From: Proteus alimentorum
Lineage (GTDB): Bacteria; Pseudomonadota; Gammaproteobacteria; Enterobacterales; Enterobacteriaceae
Assembly: GCF_002607735.1 (NCBI RefSeq)
Contig: NZ_NBVR01000031.1
Coordinates: 434,001 to 498,000 of the forward strand
DNA: 64,000 nucleotides
Reading direction: 5' to 3'
Shown one piece after another: positions 1 to 8,687 of this stretch. Both the position numbers and the translations under genes were made by a program. The notes under the pieces were generated by a model. That model had not been told where the DNA came from, did no database searches, and was given only the letters and a program-made list of their open reading frames with translations. Position 1 is the first letter of the stretch. Each line of letters starts with the position of its first letter.

Positions 1-177
1 GCTATTATCATACCTAGTATTGCAGTGACTATTCGTCGTTTCCACGATCAAGATAAATCAGGTTGGATGTTCTTACTTGCATTTATTCCTGCTGTTGGTG
101 GATTAATCGTTTTTGTCTTTATGTGCCTTGAAGGTACTAAAGGTGACAACAGATTCGGCCCAGATCCTAAAGCTTAA
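1..177 (+). CDS. DUF805 family inner-membrane protein, C-terminal part
   Basis: The reading frame is open from the window edge and gives the last 58 residues of a membrane protein, so the start lies outside. The visible part has a basic segment IRRFHDQDKSGW, one hydrophobic helix (about LLAFIPAVGGLIVFVFM), and a polar tail ending GDNRFGPDPKA. The R-x-H-D-x-x-x-S-G-W motif and the terminal N-x-F/Y-G-x-D/N-P are hallmarks of the DUF805 family (E. coli YhaH/YhaI). The function of that family is not established. A hairpin terminator follows directly. Confidence 0.8.
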   Translation, partial: AIIIPSIAVTIRRFHDQDKSGWMFLLAFIPAVGGLIVFVFMCLEGTKGDNRFGPDPKA

Positions 178-199
178 TCTATTGCTAAATTAATATGAC

Positions 200-246
200 A
201 ATACAGTGAGTGTACCTACATTAAGTTTACTCACTGTATTAATTAA
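200..246 (+). terminator. Hairpin after the DUF805 gene
   Basis: A 12-bp perfect inverted repeat (200-211 with 229-240, arms AATACAGTGAGT / ACTCACTGTATT) has a 17-base loop and a weak T-rich tail. It lies 22 bases after the stop codon. Confidence 0.6.
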
Positions 247-492
247 TTTTCCCGCATTTGTTACAACTCTCTGAAAATAGGCCTTTCTTTAAAGAAAATA
301 ACCCCCACTCATCGCCTCCTGCATTGTACTTTAGTGTTTTTATTTACCTCTGGCTTTTCTAATTAATGTCAAAGAATTATTACATCAAGCTTATTGTACT
401 GCTCCTAAATTTTTTCTTTATGGTTAGTTTGAACCTAATCACACTATATAAGTAAAAAATACACATTCCTTTACTAAATCAATGCTAATGTT

Positions 493-511
493 GATAATGA
501 CTATCATTATT
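493..511. promoter_or_regulatory. Fur box upstream of the siderophore-interacting protein gene
   Basis: GATAATGACTATCATTATT matches 16 of 19 positions of the classical Fur consensus GATAATGATAATCATTATC. It lies about 60 bases upstream of the reductase gene. This implies repression by Fe2+-Fur, as expected for an iron-release enzyme. The rest of 241-569 holds no gene. Confidence 0.8.
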
Positions 512-569
512 AATTGAAAATGATAATATCTACACCGATAAAACAATGAAATGAGTCAGGTAAAAAAAC

Positions 570-1415
570 GTGAGTAACCAAAAAACACCTCAAGAAAAAA
601 ATATTTATAAACCAGCTCCTCCTCGCCTAGTTCAAGTAAAGCGTATTACTGATGTTACACCGGGGATGCGTTGTATCACCTTTACCAGTGATGATTTAGA
701 TACTTACCCTGCAGATACTGCTGGGGCACATTTAAAAATATTCTTACCTTTAGAAGGCCAAGTTAAACCAACAGTGCCTGGCTTTTCTGAAAAAGGCCCT
801 AAATGGCCTGAAGGAGAACCGAGATCGATTGTACGTACTTATAGTGTTCGTGCTATTCGCCCAGAGCAAAAAGAGTTAGATATTGAATTTGCCGTTCATG
901 ACGATGTAGGTCCTGCTATTCATTTTGCGTTAAATGCTAAGCAAGGCGACTATATTGGGATCACTAATCCGGGTGGACCCGATCCTTTACTAGCACCAGC
1001 GTCACATTACTATATGGCTGCTGATCCCAGTTCATTACCTGCTTTAATGGCTTTAATTGAAACCATGCAGCCTAATGTTCAAGGGAAAGTCGTTATACGA
1101 ATAGAAGACGAAACACATCGCCAAGAAATTAAACGTCCTAGTGGCTTAGAGATAATCTGGTTAATTGGTTCGGTTGAAGAACAAACTGAAAACTTAATTA
1201 ATGAATTTGTGTCGTGGGAATTACCCGCTGAAGATGTGGCATTTTGGATTGCAGGTGAAGACAAAATCATTCGTGCATTAAGACGTCATATTCGCCGTGA
1301 TAACGGTTACGACCGCAGCTTGATTTATGCCATTCCTTATTGGCGTTTTGGTTATGACGAAGAAGGCTATCATGCTGAACGTCACCATGTTATGGATAAC
1401 GAAGACGTAAGCTAA
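570..1415 (+). CDS. Siderophore-interacting protein (ferric-siderophore reductase, YqjH/ViuB type)
   Basis: This 281-residue cytoplasmic protein belongs to the SIP flavin-reductase family, which releases iron from imported ferric siderophores using NAD(P)H and FAD. The FAD-binding signature R-T-Y-S-V-R is at residues 89-94. An NADPH-binding lobe follows from about 145. The family-typical C-terminal stretch YWRFGYDEEGYH is at about 257-268. The length is slightly above the usual 250-280. The start is GTG with AGGTAA 7 bases upstream. The Fur box at 493-511 supports iron-repressed expression. No siderophore synthesis or uptake genes adjoin it, so it probably serves receptors encoded elsewhere. 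The family is certain; the substrate is unknown. Confidence 0.9.
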   Translation: MSNQKTPQEKNIYKPAPPRLVQVKRITDVTPGMRCITFTSDDLDTYPADTAGAHLKIFLPLEGQVKPTVPGFSEKGPKWPEGEPRSIVRTYSVRAIRPEQKELDIEFAVHDDVGPAIHFALNAKQGDYIGITNPGGPDPLLAPASHYYMAADPSSLPALMALIETMQPNVQGKVVIRIEDETHRQEIKRPSGLEIIWLIGSVEEQTENLINEFVSWELPAEDVAFWIAGEDKIIRALRRHIRRDNGYDRSLIYAIPYWRFGYDEEGYHAERHHVMDNEDVS

Positions 1416-1448
1416 GCGATAAATTAAAGACTAAGCGTTGGCTGTACA

Positions 1449-1488
1449 GGCTGCATATTAATTCCCTCAATAATATGCAGCCTTTTTT
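1449..1488 (+). terminator. Intrinsic terminator of the SIP gene
   Basis: A 12-bp stem GGCTGCATATTA / TAATATGCAGCC has a 10-base loop and six Ts. It faces the end of the convergent fimbrial operon. Confidence 0.85.
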
Positions 1489-1503
1489 ATTATACAAATA
1501 TAA

Positions 1504-2196
1504 TTAATGTATATTCTTCTTATCTTGCTGATAATTTCCATTATCATCAACATAGATAACAGTAATTCCTTGGTTTATGTCAGCTTGCTTTTGATATTGA
1601 ATGTACTGTTTTGCAAAAGGAGCAACCATAATGGCATTTGTTAACAACTCTTCTTTATCATCAAAATAAATCTTAGAAATTGTAAAATAATAAGCTGTAG
1701 GATTATTTATTTCTAAATATTCGCCATTATGAGTTATCCCTATTTGTTTAAAAACATCCTCAGTAGTTAACTTAAGTTTCACTGGACGATAAAAAAGTTT
1801 GATTCGTGTTTGCAATGCTAATTGTAATGTACTGAGGTTTTCTTTATTTTCTGGTTTAGGTGCAATATCTAATACATTTAAATAAAAAACGGATTCTCTA
1901 TCTTTAGGTAACCTATTTTCTAATTGTTGTATTTTTAATTGTAACCCTCCATTTGCGGTCATTTTCACCATAGGAGGAATAACAAAAAAAGGTGCCGTTG
2001 TTGTTTCTGGTGTGGAAGCAATATCTCCTTCATCTATCCAACTTTGGATTAATGTTGGCTGTTCACTCCGATTAAAAACTTGCAACGATATTATCGATTT
2101 ATCAGCAGAGAATATTAAACGAGTGCGCTCAAGTACCACACTTGCATAAGTAAAATGAGTCATCAACATGAATAGTAGAATTAAAGTACCTTTCAT
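1504..2196 (-). CDS. Second periplasmic fimbrial chaperone (PapD-like), distal gene of the operon
   Basis: This is a PapD/FimC-type chaperone of about 230 residues. It stabilises pilus subunits in the periplasm by donor-strand complementation. It has an N-terminal signal peptide (MKGTLILLFMLMTHFTYA). The conserved subunit-binding arginine lies in ERTRLIF and the lysine/arginine cluster of strand G1 in ALQTRIKLFYRP. The start at 2196 is chosen because GGAAG lies 5 bases upstream; an ATG 12 bases earlier (2208) is also possible. It lies 24 bases after the adhesin gene. The operon already has a chaperone next to the usher, so this copy may be dedicated to the tip adhesin (inference). Confidence 0.85.
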   Translation of the reverse strand: MKGTLILLFMLMTHFTYASVVLERTRLIFSADKSIISLQVFNRSEQPTLIQSWIDEGDIASTPETTTAPFFVIPPMVKMTANGGLQLKIQQLENRLPKDRESVFYLNVLDIAPKPENKENLSTLQLALQTRIKLFYRPVKLKLTTEDVFKQIGITHNGEYLEINNPTAYYFTISKIYFDDKEELLTNAIMVAPFAKQYIQYQKQADINQGITVIYVDDNGNYQQDKKNIH

Positions 2197-2220
2197 TTTT
2201 GCTTCCATTTTTATGGTTTA

Positions 2221-3300
2221 TCAATCGTAAGACATCACAAGCGTTGCTGCACTTGTTATTTTTCCTTGCGTCACTGAATTATTAATATTATAAGGATAAT
2301 AATAGGCACCCATATTTATCGAAAACGCTGAGGATATAGCGTCACCTTGATTAACACTGAAAATACTAGTCGCACTACCTTGTGTATTAATATTGTCAGA
2401 TAAAATAAGCGGACTTGTGGTGTTATCACTTTTTACTACACGGAATCCGACACCACCTGCACCTTGTGCTGTTGTGTTGGTTAATATAGTTTTATCCGTT
2501 GCTAATAAATTCTGGCTTGATAAAAACATTTTAATATTACGTGATGCTTTTGAACCACTCAAAAAATCTTGGCAAGTAAAGTTTAATGTAAAAGGAGTAT
2601 ATCCTGCTTTATCTACCGTTTTTACATCTTTCACACTAATTAGCGGTAATGAAACAATTAGACCTGCATTAGAAAAATTACATGTTGTCATCACAGGGTT
2701 ATATGTAATTTGCATCGGCTGTAAGAAAATATCGTTTTGATCAACTGGCCACTGCCACGTTAATAAAAAGTGAATTAACTTAGTGACAATATTTAATAAC
2801 CATTTAACAAGCCCCAGAGTTGATGCATCAGAGGCTAAAATAACCGGTGAAACAATTATTGTACTGCCACTAACTTCTGTGTAATTACTTGAGGGCTTAC
2901 TACTCAATAAGGTAAATTTTAAGGTGAAATCAGTATCTAAATCTGATGCTGGGTGTGTTCCCGTGGGAATATCCGTGACGTTATCTTTTTCTAATGCCGT
3001 TAACGTAATAGAGACAAACTGCTTACCACCATTAAAACCAATTGTTCCCGTTCTTCCGTCATTAAAAGGTGAAGCAATACCTACAGTGTTAGGAAATAAT
3101 CCCCTTGCTGTGCATTTATATGTACCCGGAAATGTTGTTCTACTCGATTTCGTGGTGGTGGTTGAAATACTATTTAAATCCGCTGATAAATCAAAATTAA
3201 CGTTGGGTGCAGTAATCGTATTATCTGGCTTACAATTAGCAATAGCCTGCTGACTTATTGTTCCTAATAACATTAAAAATATAAAGGTAGATGATTTCAT
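2221..3300 (-). CDS. Fimbrial tip adhesin, two-domain
   Basis: This 359-residue secreted protein follows the usher gene at 11 bases, the usual place for a tip adhesin. A signal peptide ends near QQAIA. Residues of roughly 22-190 form a Ser/Thr-rich N-terminal part with two cysteines (NCKPD and YKCTA), a plausible lectin domain. The C-terminal half looks like a pilin domain, with a cysteine pair (TTCNFS and FTCQDF) and a beta-strand terminus ending LVMSYD. An unusual hydrophobic, tryptophan-containing stretch (LVKWLLNIVTKLIHFLLTW) lies between the domains. The receptor cannot be guessed. FimH-like domain order is an inference from layout. Confidence 0.8.
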   Translation of the reverse strand: MKSSTFIFLMLLGTISQQAIANCKPDNTITAPNVNFDLSADLNSISTTTTKSSRTTFPGTYKCTARGLFPNTVGIASPFNDGRTGTIGFNGGKQFVSITLTALEKDNVTDIPTGTHPASDLDTDFTLKFTLLSSKPSSNYTEVSGSTIIVSPVILASDASTLGLVKWLLNIVTKLIHFLLTWQWPVDQNDIFLQPMQITYNPVMTTCNFSNAGLIVSLPLISVKDVKTVDKAGYTPFTLNFTCQDFLSGSKASRNIKMFLSSQNLLATDKTILTNTTAQGAGGVGFRVVKSDNTTSPLILSDNINTQGSATSIFSVNQGDAISSAFSINMGAYYYPYNINNSVTQGKITSAATLVMSYD

Positions 3301-3311
3301 AACGATTCCCT

Positions 3312-5825
3312 TTATCGACAGATATTACTATTTTTATCCATCGTATTAACTAAATGATTAATCACACACGCTGTTTTTTCTGCTTCATTTAATTTAATCG
3401 AGATAGAAGAAGGTAATGCATCACTTTTTAAATAAAGTACACTCGATTGCCCAACATAACCGATACTCTGTTTCTTATTATTTAAAACTTCAGTACCAAA
3501 AGGTAAACTTTCATTATTTTCTAAAGACGCTCTAATAATAAAAGTTTTACGCTGATCAGTGTCTAATGTAAGATGATTTACAGCACCTAAATAAGGCGTA
3601 ACATGCGTAATATTTCCTAACACTTCGGCATTCGATGGGTATTCTGTATTTGTTAACACGTAAGTATTAGTACGATAAGGGATTGTATTCGCGACTAAAA
3701 CAACACCTTGATTATTGGTTAATGTCGCTTTATTCCCATTTACCATCATATTATTTGCCATTGGCGCTTCAATAAGGGTATAGGTTTTCCCAGTATCGCC
3801 AGAAAATGCAATATGATTAGGAATAGCAACAATAGTTCCTCTCGTTCCCAATCCTCCTTGGCGATAATTATTAGCCTCAGTATAAGAGGCTGATAAAGTG
3901 CTATAAGGATGGCGATAGCTTACATTAACACCGACTAAATTATTCCCCCCCGTTTGATTCGAACCTGTTAAGGTATAATTTACCAAATCATCTTTACCTG
4001 CAGTTCCACTCATACTCAATGTAGATTGCTGATAGCGTGAATCAGTGGCATAAACCGAAGTATTGATGTTGGCTCTTTTATCCAAAAATGAAATGGGCAC
4101 ACTGACATTTAAATAATAACGAGTTTCTTCTTTATTATCGTAATTTCTTAATTTTGATACCGAAAGATTATAAGCAATATCTTTATAGTTATTAGAATAA
4201 CCTAGTTGATACTCTCGATTACTCTCATCCGTATTCCAATAATTTCGATGCGTTCCCGAAAGGAAAATAACGCCTCGCTGGCCGCCTAAATATTGATTAA
4301 GGTTTATAGTAAATGTATTTTTTGCTCTAGACCCGCGTAGTGCATCAAATGTTGTAAGATCTAAATCAGAAGCGGTATTATTATTTCCCTGCTGTTGAGT
4401 AAGATCATTTTGATAATCTTTCCAAGCTTGATAATTATCATGAGAGTAAATTGAGTCCACGAAGCTATAATAATCACGGGTAGAGTAACGATAAGCCGCT
4501 AGTGTTAAATTAGTTAGTGTCGCATCCATATATTTGCTATAGGCGAGACGAAAACTTTGCCCTGTTTTTTTGCCTGTTTGTAGATCTGCACTTGCATGAG
4601 TTATATCGGCAGAAATCGCCCCAAATTTGAAATTCCAACCACTACCAATCAATGCCGAATAATAATCTTCACTGGCAATTCCCCCTGTATAAAGCGTAAC
4701 AAGGTTATTTAAACCATAATGAAATTCACCTTGCGCAAATTTAGGTCGATAATCGGTATTATTAATGCGAGACTCCCCCACCATCACGTTATAGTGATAT
4801 ACCCCTTCTTTTAGCATATCGGGAACAGCTGAAAATGGCACAGTAAATGACTCCTTTCTGCCATCCGCTTCTTGAACCACCACTAACAGATCGCCACCAC
4901 CAGCCGTTGGCTGAATATCACGAAAAGAAAACTCACCGGGGGGCACATTTTCTTGAAAAACTAAGTTTTCATTTTGATAAACACTAACTAATGCGTTTGT
5001 TTGTGCAACGCCACGAATAATAGGTGCAAATCCTTGACTTGAATTAGGTAGCATTCCCATTTCAGTCGCCAATGAAGCGCCCCTAAATGAAATACTGGTA
5101 AAAAGTGCGGCTGGCGTATAAAAATCACCTATTGTTAATCCTGCAGTTATCTGACTTAATGCTTTATAAATATAACGAGTATTGTTTTTCCATTGGCTTT
5201 TACCGTGAGAATAATAAGTATAGTTAGACTCGTCTCTAAACTGCCATGCGCCTAAATTAATACCTGAGTTAATATTGGCAAAAAAGCTCTCGTTATTACT
5301 CTTATTTCCTTTTTTTTCTTTATAGTTATAGTAATTTAAGTTGTAAGACAAAATTAGGGCTGAAATACCCTTTTCCCAATAGCTGGGGTCAACATATCCT
5401 ACTTCTGATTGTTTAACAGAAATCTGAGGTGCTGTGATATCGAGTCTTAATCTATTAATATCTAACGTTGAAGCAACCCCCGCCGCCAGTTCATTAGACA
5501 AAATTGTTTTTTGCTGTGCTATTTTCTGTTTTGCTGATAAAGACAAGTTTAAACCTAACTTATTCACATCATCCGAATCAAAACTAATCCCTGCATTATT
5601 TCCTAGGACATTGATTTCAAATTGACCTTTCCATGCCTGGTTAACATACACATCAACAAGTTGCTTCCCTTCTGGTATTTTATCATCAATATAAAATCGT
5701 GAAATATCGCCATTCTTTGATTTTCCTACTAATAAAGATGTATCAAATCCCTCTGCATACAGATTTTGAGTGTAATTTTGCATTCCTAAAAAAATAAGGA
5801 CTGAGAGATATTTTGAATTATTCAC
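3312..5825 (-). CDS. Outer-membrane fimbrial usher (FimD/PapC family)
   Basis: This 837-residue usher is the outer-membrane pore that recruits chaperone-subunit complexes and extrudes the pilus. An N-terminal chaperone-binding domain with FDTSLL follows a signal peptide. The 24-strand barrel region contains the family signature around FRGASLATEMGMLP and VPPGEFSFRDI. The plug and C-terminal domains follow, with a final Cys pair (TACVIN and SNICR). The start is placed at a GTG (5825) because it gives a proper signal peptide (NNSKYLSVLIFLGM, cleaved near NLYA) and has GAGATAAC upstream. An upstream ATG at 5885 would overlap the chaperone gene and bury the signal peptide. Confidence 0.93.
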   Translation of the reverse strand: MNNSKYLSVLIFLGMQNYTQNLYAEGFDTSLLVGKSKNGDISRFYIDDKIPEGKQLVDVYVNQAWKGQFEINVLGNNAGISFDSDDVNKLGLNLSLSAKQKIAQQKTILSNELAAGVASTLDINRLRLDITAPQISVKQSEVGYVDPSYWEKGISALILSYNLNYYNYKEKKGNKSNNESFFANINSGINLGAWQFRDESNYTYYSHGKSQWKNNTRYIYKALSQITAGLTIGDFYTPAALFTSISFRGASLATEMGMLPNSSQGFAPIIRGVAQTNALVSVYQNENLVFQENVPPGEFSFRDIQPTAGGGDLLVVVQEADGRKESFTVPFSAVPDMLKEGVYHYNVMVGESRINNTDYRPKFAQGEFHYGLNNLVTLYTGGIASEDYYSALIGSGWNFKFGAISADITHASADLQTGKKTGQSFRLAYSKYMDATLTNLTLAAYRYSTRDYYSFVDSIYSHDNYQAWKDYQNDLTQQQGNNNTASDLDLTTFDALRGSRAKNTFTINLNQYLGGQRGVIFLSGTHRNYWNTDESNREYQLGYSNNYKDIAYNLSVSKLRNYDNKEETRYYLNVSVPISFLDKRANINTSVYATDSRYQQSTLSMSGTAGKDDLVNYTLTGSNQTGGNNLVGVNVSYRHPYSTLSASYTEANNYRQGGLGTRGTIVAIPNHIAFSGDTGKTYTLIEAPMANNMMVNGNKATLTNNQGVVLVANTIPYRTNTYVLTNTEYPSNAEVLGNITHVTPYLGAVNHLTLDTDQRKTFIIRASLENNESLPFGTEVLNNKKQSIGYVGQSSVLYLKSDALPSSISIKLNEAEKTACVINHLVNTMDKNSNICR

Positions 5826-5838
5826 GATGTTATCTCTA

Positions 5839-6531
5839 TTAGAGTTTAATATTCTGTGATTTATAAACACCAAAATCATCAACATAAATAATAACAGCGG
5901 AATTGCTTTTTAACTTATTAATTAAAGGTAACTCACGAGAAGATAACGGTGGGATCATTTCAGAATCGACAAGCGTAATACGGGGTTTCTCTTGTGTAGA
6001 AATAGATGCTATTGTGAAATGATATTGTGAGTTATTTTTCACTATAACTTTATTGCCATTTAATTGATAAGTGATTTTTTCATTAATAAACTCGGGGTTA
6101 TCAGTAAGTCCTTTGGGTCGATAGAAAACTTTAATTCGTGTTTTCATTGCTAATTGAAGATAGCTTTTCCCTTTTAATGCTTCCGCATTTTCTGGAATAT
6201 CTAATACATTTAGATAATAGACTTTTTCAATATTACTTATCTGTTTTTCATCAGAATTTTTTATTCTTAAAGTTTGTCCTTGTCTTCCTGCTATTTTGAC
6301 AATTGGAGGATATAAATAAAAAGGTGAGTTTGCATTTTCGGGTGTTGAGTCCACATCTCCGTCATCAATCCAACTTTGTACGAGTGAAGCTAAATCACCG
6401 TTGTTGGTTAATTGAAGATTAACATTATCAGTTCCTTCATAATAAATAACGCGGGTACCATTAATAATAATATTTGCTAATACAGTCGAAGGTAACATCG
6501 AGATAAATAAAAAGAATATTAATTTTTTCAT
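5839..6531 (-). CDS. Periplasmic fimbrial chaperone (PapD-like)
   Basis: This 230-residue chaperone has a signal peptide ending TVLA. The conserved arginine is in NGTRVIY and the lysine in AMKTRIKVFYRP, the two residues that anchor the subunit carboxylate. The short F1-G1 loop suggests the FGS class, which serves ordinary rod pili. It sits between pilin and usher, 13 bases before the usher start. It is clearly related to the distal chaperone at 1504-2196, for example through QSWIDDGD / QSWIDEGD and YYLNVLDI / FYLNVLDI. This points to an old duplication within the operon or to recruitment of a related gene. Confidence 0.92.
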   Translation of the reverse strand: MKKLIFFLFISMLPSTVLANIIINGTRVIYYEGTDNVNLQLTNNGDLASLVQSWIDDGDVDSTPENANSPFYLYPPIVKIAGRQGQTLRIKNSDEKQISNIEKVYYLNVLDIPENAEALKGKSYLQLAMKTRIKVFYRPKGLTDNPEFINEKITYQLNGNKVIVKNNSQYHFTIASISTQEKPRITLVDSEMIPPLSSRELPLINKLKSNSAVIIYVDDFGVYKSQNIKL

Positions 6532-6542
6532 TATAACCGCCC

Positions 6543-6573
6543 AAAAAAGCCAGACCTATTGGTCTGGCTTTTT
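6543..6573 (-). terminator. Partial terminator between pilin and chaperone genes
   Basis: The stem AAAGCCAGACC / GGTCTGGCTTT has a 4-base loop and is followed on the minus strand by a run of six Ts. A hairpin between the major pilin gene and the assembly genes is common in fimbrial operons. It lets the pilin message exceed the chaperone and usher messages. Confidence 0.8.
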
Positions 6574-6576
6574 ATA

Positions 6577-7167
6577 TTATAAATAAGATACTGTATAAAT
6601 AACGTTAGAGTGTACTGGCCCTGTTTTAGCGGCTGTCGCATTTGTTTTATAGTAACTGGCAATTAAGCGTAGAGTATCTGAGTCTGGTGCAGTTTTATCC
6701 CCTTTAATACCCGTATCAAATGTTGTATTTAGCGGTATAGCAACCGTTGGTGCTGCTGTTGTTGATAAACTAAAACCAACGTTTTTCGCAACAGTTGGAT
6801 CATTTTCATTAGTTGTATCATTGACTAAATATAATCCACTTGTCGAAATGGTATTAGCCGATGAAAAATGTAATTTTAAATTACTTCCACTTGGTGTCGA
6901 TGCAGGAGCACAATCAGAGAATGTCAGAGCAAACTCTTTTTGGTTTTTGGTAATAACGGCATTCGCCGTTGTTCCAGCATCTGTTACGGTAATAGGATCT
7001 AATAAAATAGAAAAGTCCGCACTGTTTCCTCCATTAATTGTACAGGTGGTATCACTAATAGCACCGGAGAAAGAGATTATTCCACCAGCGCTGTTGGTTG
7101 CAGCAAATGCCGACGTCGACAATATAGCCACTGATAATAATGACAGTGGGAGTTTATTTTTAAGCAT
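6577..7167 (-). CDS. Major fimbrial subunit (type 1-like pilin)
   Basis: This secreted pilin of 196 residues is the first gene of the fimbrial operon. Its signal peptide MLKNKLPLSLLSVAILSTSAFA is followed by Ala-Thr-Asn. It has the conserved cysteine pair of pilins (DTTCTING and FSDCAP) and a C-terminal beta strand with a penultimate tyrosine (VIYTVSYL), recognised by chaperones. The start is the ATG at 7167, with GGGG six bases upstream; an in-frame TTG 12 bases earlier is unlikely. No recombinase gene or invertible promoter repeat was found next to it, unlike the phase-variable MR/P type. Confidence 0.9.
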   Translation of the reverse strand: MLKNKLPLSLLSVAILSTSAFAATNSAGGIISFSGAISDTTCTINGGNSADFSILLDPITVTDAGTTANAVITKNQKEFALTFSDCAPASTPSGSNLKLHFSSANTISTSGLYLVNDTTNENDPTVAKNVGFSLSTTAAPTVAIPLNTTFDTGIKGDKTAPDSDTLRLIASYYKTNATAAKTGPVHSNVIYTVSYL

Positions 7168-7199
7168 ATACAACCCCAAGAATAGACAAATATTTAATT

Positions 7200-7580
7200 A
7201 GCAAAAATAAGCTTCTATTATTGCCATCATTAACTAAAGGTGATGAAAGGAGACTCTAGTCAATTTGATATTAGTCATAATTCAAAAAATCAACAAATGA
7301 ATTTATTCGCTTTTTTAAATTTGTGACTTAAATCAAATTAAATCTAGGATTATATTTAGTTAATATATAAATGTATTAATATTTAACATTACCATCCAAT
7401 TAAAAAACCATAAATAAAGGAACAATAACAATTAATCTATTAATAACCAATCAAAAAAAGAATATCTATAAACAAATTGATTTATTTTGGAATTATTTAT
7501 TTAAATTAAATATTCAAAAATCAATAAAAAATAAAAACCCCACCAAAAAAACTTAACTCTAAAAATAAAAATTAATAAAG
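7200..7580. other. Very AT-rich intergenic region upstream of the fimbrial operon
   Basis: There is no gene. The region is strongly AT-rich with A-rich runs on the plus strand, especially 7380-7580. It must carry the fimbrial promoter. Such sequence is a likely H-NS target (inference). No inverted repeat of the type used by fimbrial invertases was seen. Confidence 0.5.
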
Positions 7581-7582
7581 AT

Positions 7583-7610
7583 AAAGGCCACATTAATATG
7601 TGGCCTATTT
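7583..7610 (-). terminator. Terminator of phoH
   Basis: The 9-bp stem AGGCCACAT / ATGTGGCCT has a 4-base loop. It is followed on the minus strand by a moderately T-rich tail and lies about 30 bases beyond the phoH stop. Confidence 0.65.
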
Positions 7611-7638
7611 ATTTTATACAGCAAATCTTGGATTCTAT

Positions 7639-8424
7639 TTAATCGTTATAAGCTGCTAATACATGCTGACATAATGTAGAACGTACACAATCTTCTTGCA
7701 TAAATTTAATTACACCCACTCGATTATTAGCCTCAAATCGAATCAGCCCATCCGCTAATCCAGATGGTACACTAGCAGGTAAATCACACTGTGTAATATC
7801 TCCATTAACCACAACGGTGACATTTTCCCCCATTCTGGTGAGAAATAATTTCATTTGATTTACAGTAACATTCTGCGCTTCGTCTAAAATAACAAATGCA
7901 TTTTCGAAAGTACGACCTCGCATATAAGCGAAAGGCGCAATTTCGACTTTACCGATTTCAGGTCGTAAACAATATTGTAGGAATGAAGCCCCTAAACGTT
8001 TAACTAATACGTCGTAAACAGGACGAAAATAAGGTGCAAACTTTTCAGCAATATCACCGGGTAAGAAGCCGAGATCTTCATCAGCTTGCAACACAGGTCG
8101 AGTAACTATGATACGTTCTATTTCTTTATTAATTAAGGCATCGGCAGCCATTGCAGTACTGAGAAAGGTTTTACCGCAGCCAGCTTCCCCTGTGGCAAAG
8201 ATAAGATCTTGATGTTTAATTGCATTCATATATTGGCGTTGTACTTCGTTGCGAGGAGATAATATGCGTTCATCACGTTTTTCTCTTGCCATACCAATAG
8301 TATTGATATCTTCAAAACCCGGTAAAACCATAACATTATCTCGATGTGCCCCATTACGTTGTTCTTTACGTGAAGTGCGTTTATTTTCTCGGCGTAAACG
8401 TGTTGCTGCTTTTTGTCTACTCAT
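7639..8424 (-). CDS. phoH: PhoH family ATPase
   Basis: This 261-residue cytoplasmic P-loop protein is related to E. coli PhoH, a phosphate-starvation-inducible ATP-binding protein of uncertain role in RNA metabolism. The Walker A motif GEAGCGKT is at residues 79-86 and the Walker B motif VILDEA at 178-183. The basic N-terminus is rich in Arg/Lys. There is no PIN domain as in long PhoH2 proteins. The gene is preceded by a long leader with a Pho box (8670-8687) and a terminator hairpin, pointing to PhoB control. It is transcribed alone. Confidence 0.9.
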   Translation of the reverse strand: MSRQKAATRLRRENKRTSRKEQRNGAHRDNVMVLPGFEDINTIGMAREKRDERILSPRNEVQRQYMNAIKHQDLIFATGEAGCGKTFLSTAMAADALINKEIERIIVTRPVLQADEDLGFLPGDIAEKFAPYFRPVYDVLVKRLGASFLQYCLRPEIGKVEIAPFAYMRGRTFENAFVILDEAQNVTVNQMKLFLTRMGENVTVVVNGDITQCDLPASVPSGLADGLIRFEANNRVGVIKFMQEDCVRSTLCQHVLAAYND

Positions 8425-8504
8425 AGTGGTATTTACCCTTGTTAGTCTTCAAAAAGTCATCGACATCTCTGTTTGTATTCCATTCACTTACCGATGAGTC
8501 CCCT

Positions 8505-8624
8505 TCAGACTCTGTTTAGTCGCAGAAAACAAAAAAACCGGTCACAATCCTGAACATTAAACATCAATGAACGGTTGTTGCCGGTTTTCTGTAAGTAACG
8601 AGATATTTCCATTGCTTCTGTCAT
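8505..8624 (-). CDS. Possible 39-residue leader ORF upstream of phoH
   Basis: The ATG at 8624 opens a 39-codon frame starting MTEAMEISRYLQKTGNNRS and ending FLRLNRV, with a purine-rich GGGGAA 7 bases upstream. It runs straight through the hairpin and T-run at 8523-8590, where the Ts are read as Phe-Phe-Cys. A second overlapping frame (ATG at 8628, 23 codons) is also open. I do not recognise the peptide. It may be a translated leader that controls read-through into phoH, or a chance frame. Confidence 0.35.
   Translation of the reverse strand: MTEAMEISRYLQKTGNNRSLMFNVQDCDRFFCFLRLNRV
8524..8590 (-). terminator. Terminator-like hairpin in the phoH leader
   Basis: Read on the minus strand, AAAACCGG and CCGGTTTT frame an inner stem (CAACAACC with GGATTGTG, with small bulges). 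The 3' arm runs into seven Ts. The hairpin lies between the Pho box and the phoH start, so transcripts from the Pho promoter would meet it before phoH. It could be an attenuator or the 3' end of a small RNA. Confidence 0.65.
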
Positions 8625-8669
8625 TCATATTCCCCATCATGGAGTTAAAGTGAAAATTAACGAAGCTTT

Positions 8670-8687
8670 ATGACAGTATAATGACAA
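8670..8687 (-). promoter_or_regulatory. Pho box (PhoB site) upstream of phoH
   Basis: The minus strand reads TTGTCATTATACTGTCAT: two GTCAT repeats 11 bases apart with an AT spacer, close to the PhoB consensus CTGTCATAAATCTGTCAT. It is 246 bases upstream of phoH and 89 bases upstream of the divergent methyltransferase-like gene. Confidence 0.75.

Noticed and set aside
7180-7640. Possible invertible promoter for the fimbrial operon
   Set aside because: No long inverted repeats flank a promoter-sized segment, and no recombinase gene is nearby.
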